Of a stretch of DNA of 64,000 nt, positions 18,811 to 25,958 are shown piece after piece. The position numbers and the translations under genes were made by a program. Location of the stretch: positions 124,001 through 188,000 of the forward strand of contig NZ_BAAAPC010000009.1 in the NCBI RefSeq assembly GCF_039530945.1. Reading direction: 5' to 3'. The notes beneath the pieces were generated by a model. The model made no database searches and was not told the DNA's origin. It saw only the letters and a list, made by a program, of their open reading frames with translations. The first letter of the stretch is position 1. Each line of letters begins with the position of its first letter. Source of the stretch: Nocardiopsis_C rhodophaea (GTDB lineage Bacteria > Actinomycetota > Actinomycetes > Streptosporangiales > Streptosporangiaceae).

Positions 18811-19605
18811 CTACCAGGCGTAGGCCACCGTCACCGGAGCGTGATCCGACCACCGCAGGTCATGGGCCGCCGCCCGCTCCACCCGCGCCTCCTTGGCCGC
18901 ACCGGCCGCCCCCGGCGTCGCCACCTGGTAGTCGATCCTCCAACCAGCGTCGTTGTCGAACGCCCGACCACGATAGGACCACCACGAATACGGACCCTCC
19001 CGGTCCGGAAGCAGGGCCCGCACCACGTCCACATACCCCGCCTCGTCGAAGACCCGCGACAGCCACGCCCGCTCCTCGGGCAGAAACCCCGAGTTCTTCC
19101 GATTGTTACGCCAGTTCTTCAGATCCGCCTCGCGGTGCGCGATATTCCAGTCCCCGCACACCACCAGCTCACGCCCCTCGGCCTCCACCTCCGCGCGGCG
19201 CCGCACCAGATAGGGCAAGAACGCGTCCATGAAGCGCTCCTTCTCCGCCTGACGCGCGGTTCCCACCTCACCCGACGGCAGATACAGACTGGCCACACTC
19301 ACCCGGCCCAGGTCGGCCTCCACATACCGGCCCGCCTCGTCGAACTCCGCGGCACCGAACCCCACGCGCACCGCCTCGGGCCTCCCACGCGTGTACAGCG
19401 CCACACCCGCGCGCCCCGTGGCCGCCGCCGGCGCCAGCACCACGTGCCACCCGTCAGGCGCGACCACCTCCCGCGCCAGCTGGGCGCGTTCGGCCCGCGT
19501 CTCCTGCAGGCACACCACATCGGCCTCCGTGGCCGCCAGCCACCCCACGAAGCCCTTACGAGCCGCCGCCCGCAGCCCATTCACGTTCACCGTCGAAATC
19601 GTCAT
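18811..19605 (-). CDS. xthA: exodeoxyribonuclease III family AP endonuclease
   Basis: 264 residues from the ATG at 19605. Motifs of the exonuclease III/AP endonuclease fold appear in order: STVNVNGLRAA (N-terminal Asn), VVCLQETRAE (metal-binding Glu), SLYLPSGEVG, VVCGDWNIAH (Asp/Asn), WRIDYQVATP and SDHAPVTVAYAW (catalytic Asp-His). The length is standard. It should incise DNA at abasic sites and remove 3' blocks in base excision repair, in the cytosol. Confidence 0.93.
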   Translation of the reverse strand: MTISTVNVNGLRAAARKGFVGWLAATEADVVCLQETRAERAQLAREVVAPDGWHVVLAPAAATGRAGVALYTRGRPEAVRVGFGAAEFDEAGRYVEADLGRVSVASLYLPSGEVGTARQAEKERFMDAFLPYLVRRRAEVEAEGRELVVCGDWNIAHREADLKNWRNNRKNSGFLPEERAWLSRVFDEAGYVDVVRALLPDREGPYSWWSYRGRAFDNDAGWRIDYQVATPGAAGAAKEARVERAAAHDLRWSDHAPVTVAYAW

Positions 19606-19648
19606 GACCACGACGGCCAGCGTAGCCGCGCCCCCGGCCCGCCCCGCA

Positions 19649-20689
19649 TCACCCCGCGGCGCCCTCCCGCGCCGAAGCCGCCCGCGGCTCCTGGTCAACC
19701 AGCCGACGCAGCACCCCATAGGTCCGGTTCGACCGCGCCGCCTCCCGCTGCGCCGACGCTGTCACATCGATGTAGGACTGCGAGGACGTGATCGACGTGT
19801 GCCCCAGCAGCCGCATGATCTCGGTGACCGACGCCCCGTCCTCCGCCAGCCGGGTGGCGAACGTGTGCCGCAGCGCATGCACCAGCGTGCCGCGCGCCAC
19901 CCGGTCGTGCACCCCGGCGTGCTTGTAGCACTGCCGCACCAGGTACTGCAGCCCGCCCCGCCGCAGCGGACGCCCCCGGTTGTCCACCAACAGCGCCTCC
20001 GACCCGCGCACCCGCGCCCCGAACCGCACCTCGCGCGTGTGCAGATACGCCTCCACCAGCGCCTCCAGCGGCGGCTCGATAGGCAGCGACCGCGTCACAC
20101 CGCCCTTGCCCACCACCCGGATCCGCCGCTCGCCCGCGCGCCCACTCAGCGCGTCCACCCGCAACCCCAGCATCTCCGCCGATCGCAGCCCCGTCAGCAG
20201 AGCCAGCGCCAACACCGCCAGGTCCCGCTCCGGCCACGGATCACGCGCGCGACGGCACCCGGCCGCCAGCGCCTCCAACAACCGCTCGGGGGTGTCCTCG
20301 CCCATCAGCGGCTTGGGCTCCGCCGGTTTGAGGCGCGGCCGCTGAACGGCCGGCATCGGGTTGCCCTCCACGATGCCCTCGGACACCAGGAACCCGAAAA
20401 ACCCGTTCCACGTCGACCACGCCCGCACCACACTGGAGGCCGCCCGCTCGGCCGCGAACTCCGCGAACGCCTGGCGCAGCATCCCGCCCGACAGATCGGC
20501 CAACCGCACATCGGCGCGCCCGCACCGCTCCACCTCGGCCACACACCCCAGCACCCCCAGCAGATCCCGCCGGTAGGCCGCGATGGTGTGCGGCGACGGC
20601 TTCGCCGACCGCCGCGCCACCAGATACTCCTCGACCGCATCCACAGCCCGCATCGACGACGCCTGGATCCCAACCTCCGCAACGCTCAT
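19649..20689 (-). CDS. Xer-type tyrosine recombinase
   Basis: 346 residues from the ATG at 20689 (a second in-frame start lies at 20701). The N-terminal SAM-like domain spans about 15-115 (SPHTIAAYRRDL). The catalytic residues are all present: R169 (LLTGLRSAEML), K195 (VVGKGG), H271 and R274 (HALRHTFATRL), H297 (LLGHTSITSSQ) and Y306 (SYIDV). The spacing and motifs are close to XerC/XerD, though this protein is about 45 residues longer. The gene lies 2.4 kb from the dif-like site at 23080, so a role in chromosome dimer resolution is possible, but it may equally be a separate recombinase. Confidence 0.88.
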   Translation of the reverse strand: MSVAEVGIQASSMRAVDAVEEYLVARRSAKPSPHTIAAYRRDLLGVLGCVAEVERCGRADVRLADLSGGMLRQAFAEFAAERAASSVVRAWSTWNGFFGFLVSEGIVEGNPMPAVQRPRLKPAEPKPLMGEDTPERLLEALAAGCRRARDPWPERDLAVLALALLTGLRSAEMLGLRVDALSGRAGERRIRVVGKGGVTRSLPIEPPLEALVEAYLHTREVRFGARVRGSEALLVDNRGRPLRRGGLQYLVRQCYKHAGVHDRVARGTLVHALRHTFATRLAEDGASVTEIMRLLGHTSITSSQSYIDVTASAQREAARSNRTYGVLRRLVDQEPRAASAREGAAG

Positions 20690-20746
20690 GCCCCACAGCA
20701 TCCCCGATTCCCCCGCACACGATCACCCGCGGCCACCGATTCGGCA

Positions 20747-20784
20747 CCCCCGATCCTTCAAGGGCGAGTGGGAGCGATCGGGGG
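20747..20784. repeat. 9-bp inverted repeat upstream of the Xer-type gene
   Basis: CCCCCGATC (20747-20755) and GATCGGGGG (20776-20784) are exact complements separated by 20 bases. It lies between the stop of the DUF418-like gene and the start of the recombinase gene, both on the minus strand. It could be a weak terminator for the former or an operator for the latter. Confidence 0.4.
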
Positions 20785-20806
20785 CGGCTGAAGGGGGAGG
20801 GGCTGG

Positions 20807-22201
20807 TCACGGGATGCGCCGGGCCACCCACATCGACACCACGTGCAGCGGCCCCTCCAACGGACCGCGCCCCACCAGCGCCCGCCACAGCGTCGCAAAC
20901 ACCAGCGCGCCCAGCAGCACCGACCAGTCCAGCGCGTCGGTCACCGGCTGCAGCGGTGTGCCCTCCAGCAACCCCAGCTCGGCCACCCAGATGAGCAGGA
21001 CGTGTCCCACATAGGTGGTGAGCGCGAGCGCCCCGACCGCCGCCAACGGAAACAGCACCCACCGCAGGTAACGCCCCACCAGCAGGAACAGCCCCAAAAC
21101 CGCGATGGCCACACCGCCGGCCCCGACGACCTCGAACGGCGTCCCGCTGTGCGGCGCGGCCGTCAGCAGCCACGTCCAGTCGTTGACCGGAACCGTCCCG
21201 GGCAGCCCCTCACGCAGCGCCTCACCCAAGGTGTCGGTTCCCGCGCTCTCGGCGTCGAAGGACGCCTCCAGACGCGAGCGCACGTCCAGCAGGCGCATCA
21301 ACGCCCACGAGGCGGTGTAGGCCGCGGCGGCCAGGCTCGCGCCGACGCCGACGAGCGCCAGCTGCACCCTGGGCGAGCGCAGGTTCAGGCGGCCGATGGC
21401 AAGGCCGGCCAGCACGAACGGCATCCAGGTGATCGCCGGGTAGGAGCCGGTGATCAGGAAGTTCACCAGGCCGTCGTCGGCCCAGGCCACCAGGGGGTCA
21501 TAGGAGTTGATGGTCTCCACGGGGCCGTCGAGCGGACCGCCGGGCTCCATCAGTCCACGCAGGTAGAAGGAGATCACGGGACCGATCACCGCGAGGAGTG
21601 CGGCGGTCCCGGCGACGATCTTCCACCGCTCGTCCATCAACGGGGCGCAGAGGACGAAGAACACCGCGTAGTAGGCGAGGATCACCGAGACGGGGACGCC
21701 CGTCATGGTCAGCAGGGTGCCGATGGGAAGCATGATCAGGCCGCGAATGACCACCCGCCACAGCGCGACACCCATGTCGTGGCCGCTCTTGGGCGCCGAA
21801 CCGCCGGACAGCAGGGCGACGGACACGCCCGCCAGCAGCGCGAAGGTCGCCGCCGAACGCCCGGCGACCAGCTCCGTCAACGTGCTCGCGCCGTCGGCGT
21901 CGGTCCAGCCGACACCCACGTGCACGACGAACATGCCCAAAATGGCCAGCCCGCGGGCCATATCAATGCCGACGAGGCGGCTGGCGTCGGCGGTACGCAG
22001 CCCACGCGGCAGCCAGGAGCGGCGGCGCGGCGTCACAGCAGCGTCGTCCGCCGGGGAGCGGCGGGGGAGCGAGGTGCCGTCGGGGGAGCCGACGGCACCG
22101 GTGGGCCGTGTGGGCGCCGTGACCCCGTCCGGCCCGGGGGCGTCGCCGACGGTGTCCTCGGGGGAGGGGCTCTCAGGAGAGGAGCTGATTCTGTTCGACA
22201 C
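20807..22201 (-). CDS. multi-pass membrane protein, DUF418 / HGSNAT-like
   Basis: About 464 residues from the GTG at 22201; a TTG at 22249 would add 16 residues but has no ribosome site. After a disordered Pro/Ser-rich first 70 residues, the motif RLVGIDMARGLAILGMFVVHV marks the first TM of the DUF418/heparan-alpha-glucosaminide N-acetyltransferase-like family. About ten TM segments follow (for example LIMLPIGTLLTMTGVPVSVI and ALTTYVGHVLLIWV). These proteins are believed to move acyl groups across the membrane onto sugars or other acceptors, but most members are uncharacterised. It faces the gene-poor dif region. Confidence 0.8.
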   Translation of the reverse strand: MSNRISSSPESPSPEDTVGDAPGPDGVTAPTRPTGAVGSPDGTSLPRRSPADDAAVTPRRRSWLPRGLRTADASRLVGIDMARGLAILGMFVVHVGVGWTDADGASTLTELVAGRSAATFALLAGVSVALLSGGSAPKSGHDMGVALWRVVIRGLIMLPIGTLLTMTGVPVSVILAYYAVFFVLCAPLMDERWKIVAGTAALLAVIGPVISFYLRGLMEPGGPLDGPVETINSYDPLVAWADDGLVNFLITGSYPAITWMPFVLAGLAIGRLNLRSPRVQLALVGVGASLAAAAYTASWALMRLLDVRSRLEASFDAESAGTDTLGEALREGLPGTVPVNDWTWLLTAAPHSGTPFEVVGAGGVAIAVLGLFLLVGRYLRWVLFPLAAVGALALTTYVGHVLLIWVAELGLLEGTPLQPVTDALDWSVLLGALVFATLWRALVGRGPLEGPLHVVSMWVARRIP

Positions 22202-22593
22202 TCTTCGAGGATCCCCCGCTCGTCCCTCTGGTGCAGAGGTATTTCCCAATTGTGACCGGTTGTGGCCGGGAGTTCGCGCGCCGCACGAATTCGGTCAACG
22301 GATCACGTTCGCTCGACGTCTCACGCTGATGAGCTGTTATCCGCAGACGAGCGTATAGCGGGGCCACCTGCGCGGGAAGGGGAGGGGCGCCGGATGCGAC
22401 ACCAGTCACAACCTCGGGGGAGACGGGCGCGGCGATTCCGCCGGCGGGGTGGTGGCGTGGTCACGCTTCGGGTGGGCGGGGCGCGAACGCGGGGACGAGG
22501 GGTGCTCAGGGAGCGAGTAGCGGCGCCACGAATGCCGGGGACGGTCCAACGTTTGAGGCGAGCCGGGACTCAAGAGTCGGACATCTTTAGCAA

Positions 22594-22621
22594 TTCATGC
22601 ATAACGCATTTTATGCATGAA
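22594..22621. repeat. perfectly symmetric 28-bp Xer-like site
   Basis: Arms TTCATGCATAA (22594-22604) and TTATGCATGAA (22611-22621) are exact inverted repeats around the 6-base centre CGCATT. Eleven-six-eleven is the geometry of XerC/XerD recombination sites, and the inner ATAA...TTAT matches the conserved core of such sites. The surrounding sequence is AT-rich, and no gene overlaps it. An operator or a hairpin are alternatives. Confidence 0.5.
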
Positions 22622-23079
22622 ACATGAGCCCCGAAGGTCAACCCGATCCCCACGGCTCAAGGCAGGGCCGCGGCCGAAGCCCGGCCTGCTGGGCAGCCTT
22701 GTCGGCGGTGGTCCATGCTCCATTCGGTGTTCTTGGGTGAAAAGCGACACAGAGGACGGAGGGAGCCAGGGGGTGCGGGTCCCGCGGCACGTGTGGCGGA
22801 ATGCGACACCGGAGAAAAATTTCGGAAATGGGCGCCGCGGTCACCGCCGCCCAGCAGACATCGAACAAACGCCGTCACCAGCGGCAGCAACGGCGGGCGG
22901 CCGATGAATGAGATCTGCGCTGGCGCGATGCTCCCGGACCGAAAACGGCTCCCACAGCTCCACCCGTGCGAAGCGAAAACAGCGAAAACCCGGCCGTGCC
23001 GACACCGCCCACATCACTCGTCTCATTTGCCGCCAGCCTGGACGACCCGTCCAGCCACCCCTCTCAGGCCCACCTCGGC

Positions 23080-23107
23080 AACGCCGATAATGCACATTAT
23101 GTAAAGT
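23080..23107 (+). other. dif: dif site (chromosome dimer resolution)
   Basis: Arms AACGCCGATAA (23080-23090) and TTATGTAAAGT (23097-23107) flank the centre TGCACA. Compared with the published actinobacterial dif consensus as I remember it (TTSRCCGATAA / TVNACA / TTATGTCAAGT), 25 of 28 positions agree; differences are the first two bases and one C to A in the right arm. The site is intergenic, as dif sites are. XerC and XerD would bind the left and right arms, and FtsK activates the exchange at the terminus. Confidence 0.85.
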
Positions 23108-23141
23108 TGAACGCTCGACGCCCCTGCGATCCCCGGCCGCG

Positions 23142-23325
23142 TCAGACCCCGCCGTTGCCCGCGATCACGCGCACGAACCCCGGAGTCTCCCCCGCGTCCG
23201 CGCGCAGCATCGCATCTCTCCCGCGCGACGATGTCCACGCCGTCCTCCAGCGGCGTACACGCCTCATTCCACGCCAACCAGTACTTCCCACCCTCTACCA
23301 ACGTGTCCACACGTTCCACGCGCAC
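23142..23325 (-). pseudogene. small decayed reading frame of unknown family
   Basis: From a GTG at 23325 the frame reads MRVERVDTLVEGGKYWLAWN and on to EDGVDIVARE with normal amino-acid texture, then degrades. A second frame, entered near 23222, reads MLRADAGETPGFVRVIAGNG and V before a stop at 23142. Joined by a small frameshift they would make one protein of about 60 residues. I do not recognise it. It may instead be chance. Confidence 0.3.
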
Positions 23326-23670
23326 CGCCCGACTTGACTCAAAATTGGCACGCCGCTACCCCGCCCTGTGGGACGGCCGATAAGCCGCCTGTCAGAAGGG
23401 CCGAATCCGCAATAGTGATAGGGGCCGATCAAGACCTCTTGGGGCCCATCATGTGCCGCTGCCCCTTCTGCCACGCAATGTCAAAGCTGGAACTGCGCGC
23501 TCAACGCTCCGGCGGAACAACACATTCCACACTCGGCATGACCCCTCATGATCCCGCGCCCACCCCCACCAAAAGTTGTCCACCGCACCCCACCACCCCG
23601 AACACCCCTCCCCCACCCACCGATCCCAATTTCCCTACCCCGCCCACTCACAGGGGCCTAAGGTTGGGAC

Positions 23671-24495
23671 ATGGTCTGGCAGCGCGACGTAGATCTGGTG
23701 GTCCCCCTCTGGCAAGGCGGCGACGATGTCCGCATCGCCGCCGGCGCCTCCGCCCTCGCCCACCTCATACCCCCCAGCGGCAACCGCCTCCACGTCGCCG
23801 TCACCGACGGCCCCCGCACCACCGTCGACGGCGTCCGCAGCCTCGACGCCATCCACGGCACCCTCAAAAGACTCCGCAACCGCCTCACCCGCCGCGACCC
23901 CCACCGCACCCTCACCCTCGGCGGCGACTGCCTCTCCGACCTCGTCGCCGTCCAACACCTCGCCAACCGCCACCCCGACATGGTCCTCTACTGGGTCGAC
24001 GCCCACGCCGACCTCAACACCCCCGCCACCTCCCCCAGCGGCCGCGCCCACGGCATGGGCCTACGCGCCCTCCTCGGCGAAGGCCACCCCCACCTCGTCG
24101 GCCCCAACGGAGGCGCCCTCTCCACCCCGGCCGTCACCCTCGTCGGCAGCCGCGACCTCGACCCCGCCGAAACCCACTACATCCGCCACCACGGCATGGC
24201 CTGCGTCGACACCGTCGAAATCATCGCCGACCCCACCCGCGTCACCACCCCCCGGCCCTCCGGAAGCCCCGCCTACGTCCACCTCGACGTCGACGTCTGC
24301 GACCCCTACGACCTCCCCGCCGTCGCCGTCCCCACCCCCGACGGCCCCCGCGCCGACTCCGTCGCCGAAGCCCTCGCCGCCATCCGCTCCCACCACGACA
24401 TCGTCGGCATCGGCATCTGCGAATACGCCCCCGTCATCGAACACGACGAATCCCGCCTGACCACCCTCATCTCCTCCCTCGACCTCACCGACTGA
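23671..24495 (+). CDS. arginase/agmatinase-family ureohydrolase
   Basis: 274 residues from an ATG. The three metal-binding motifs are present in order: LGGDC at 83-87 (the usual GGDH has Cys in place of His, a known variant), DAHADLN at 110-116, and HLDVDVCDP at 204-212. The family hydrolyses guanidino groups (arginine, agmatine, formiminoglutamate) with a binuclear Mn centre in the cytosol. The substrate is not determinable. The Cys replacing a metal-ligand His is seen in an arginase-like actinobacterial subset, so activity is plausible. The gene is extremely C-rich in third positions. Confidence 0.87.
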   Translation: MVWQRDVDLVVPLWQGGDDVRIAAGASALAHLIPPSGNRLHVAVTDGPRTTVDGVRSLDAIHGTLKRLRNRLTRRDPHRTLTLGGDCLSDLVAVQHLANRHPDMVLYWVDAHADLNTPATSPSGRAHGMGLRALLGEGHPHLVGPNGGALSTPAVTLVGSRDLDPAETHYIRHHGMACVDTVEIIADPTRVTTPRPSGSPAYVHLDVDVCDPYDLPAVAVPTPDGPRADSVAEALAAIRSHHDIVGIGICEYAPVIEHDESRLTTLISSLDLTD

Positions 24496-24541
24496 CCCCA
24501 CCGCCCACCCCCACCCCCACCAGGCGCCTATCCTGACGGAC

Positions 24542-24733
24542 GTGGATGTCGCGATCGTGTGCCAAAGCTGCCAGGGCAGCGGCCTAAGGGTGGGAGTCGT
24601 CGGCTACGCCGGCGACGACGGCGTCGGCGAAATGGTGATCCCCCGCCGCTGCGCCGACTGCACCGGGTCCGGACGCCTCATGACCTCGGGATGGTCCGCA
24701 CCCCCCGAACCCGCCCACGACCCCGGCCCCTGA
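24542..24733 (+). CDS. small protein with two DnaJ-type CxxCxGxG zinc motifs
   Basis: 63 residues from a GTG. It contains CQSCQGSG (about 8-15) and CADCTGSG (about 37-44), each matching the CxxCxGxG unit of the DnaJ central zinc domain; two such units make one zinc site. No J domain is present. The remainder is short and Pro-rich. It may be a small zinc-finger protein; role unknown. It sits 46 bp after the ureohydrolase gene and could be co-transcribed. Confidence 0.6.
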   Translation: MDVAIVCQSCQGSGLRVGVVGYAGDDGVGEMVIPRRCADCTGSGRLMTSGWSAPPEPAHDPGP

Positions 24734-24766
24734 CTCACCGGCGGCCCCCACCCCCACCACCCCCGC

Positions 24767-25792
24767 TCACGGCAGACGCAGCCACCCCGTGCGCACCTGC
24801 CAGTGGCGCCCCGCCCGCAGGTGCGCCACGATCGCCCGCTCCAACCGCGTCGCCGGAGAAAGCCCCTCCAACCGCTCCACATCCGGGCGCCGAAACACAA
24901 ACCGGAACACATCCCGATCCCCCGGACTCGACCGGTCCACCAGCGTGAACCGGCGCTGGAACGCCATGATGTTCGACTCCGCGGGCAGATACTCCGCCAA
25001 CTGCGAATCCAACAGCCACGACGTACACGTCGCCACCACGTACTCCGCACCAAAACACGACGCGAAGAACCCCCGCGCACGCGACAACGACGCGTCGATC
25101 GGCCCCGGGGCCAGCGACTCCCCCGCCGGGATGTGCAACCGCAGCGTCGGCGCCCCATAGGCCAACTCCGGCGCCAACCCCGCTGCCTCCTCCTCCGAAT
25201 ACCAGGTCACCGTCGCCTGTTCGACCAGCCGCGCGGGCTCATACTGCAACCGCCCCAGCTCGTACAGGCCACCGCGGAACTGCAACGCGATCCACGAAGC
25301 CACCTCCAGCCCGACCCGCCCGAACATCGTCCGGTTATGGCCCACATGGCGCCCCACATCGCGCAGCGTCGCCGCCGCCACCTCTGGCGGCACCCCGCGG
25401 CGGTCCTGCCACGCGCGCAACGCCGGGACCGCCGCGGCGAACGCGAACACCGGCGCGCACCGCGCCCGCGCGTCCTCCACCCCCGCCAGCGGCGGCCAGT
25501 ACCGCCACTCCCCCCGCCCCGCCGACAGATCCTCCAGCACCCGCGCGTACATGCGCTCCACCAGCCACAGCAGCTCCGGCGGCCACGCGTCATCCGGCCA
25601 CAGCCCCACCAGCTCCGCCTCGTCCTGGGCGCTCAAGGCGAAGGGGGCCAGCGCCTCTGGCGCCCGCGAACGGGACGGCAGCGGGCACCCGCCCTCCGGC
25701 AGCGGCAGGTCGGCCGCCTCTATCAGCCAGCCGCGCATCTCCTCACCCAGACCGAACCGCCGCACCACCGCATCGACATCCATGGCCCACAT
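24767..25792 (-). CDS. acyltransferase-domain protein with GNAT-like C-terminal domain
   Basis: 341 residues from the ATG at 25792; an ATG at 25783 is also in frame and there is no clear ribosome site, so it may be leaderless. The motifs LRDVGRHVGHNRTMFGRVGL, QFRGGLYELGRLQYE and DSQLAEYLPAESNIMAFQRR are typical of the actinobacterial two-domain family annotated as NAT N-terminal plus GNAT-like C-terminal. Members are predicted N-acyltransferases of unknown substrate. It is divergent from an acyl-CoA synthetase (166 bp gap), which could supply its acyl donor; that link is inference. Confidence 0.8.
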   Translation of the reverse strand: MWAMDVDAVVRRFGLGEEMRGWLIEAADLPLPEGGCPLPSRSRAPEALAPFALSAQDEAELVGLWPDDAWPPELLWLVERMYARVLEDLSAGRGEWRYWPPLAGVEDARARCAPVFAFAAAVPALRAWQDRRGVPPEVAAATLRDVGRHVGHNRTMFGRVGLEVASWIALQFRGGLYELGRLQYEPARLVEQATVTWYSEEEAAGLAPELAYGAPTLRLHIPAGESLAPGPIDASLSRARGFFASCFGAEYVVATCTSWLLDSQLAEYLPAESNIMAFQRRFTLVDRSSPGDRDVFRFVFRRPDVERLEGLSPATRLERAIVAHLRAGRHWQVRTGWLRLP

Positions 25793-25958
25793 CGTGACGC
25801 CATCCCCACCGCCGACGCCACCACCCTGCGCCCCACCTCCCCACGGCGACCGGTGACCGTCATCGCCCGCGGTTGAGGCCACCATCACACACAGGGGAAT
25901 ACTCTGGAACACGACCACAGCAACACCTACAAATCTCCAGAAAAGGGGACGACCACCG

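Larger units (their letters stand above)
22202..23670. other. gene-poor dif region (about 1.47 kb)
   Basis: Between the DUF418-like gene and the arginase-family gene there is no convincing intact gene. Short AT-rich islands occur around 22585-22630, 23085-23110 and 23335-23360 in otherwise GC-rich sequence. It contains the dif-like site, a symmetric 28-bp relative and one small decayed reading frame, each listed separately. Open frames elsewhere in it have no motifs or ribosome sites. Confidence 0.7.
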
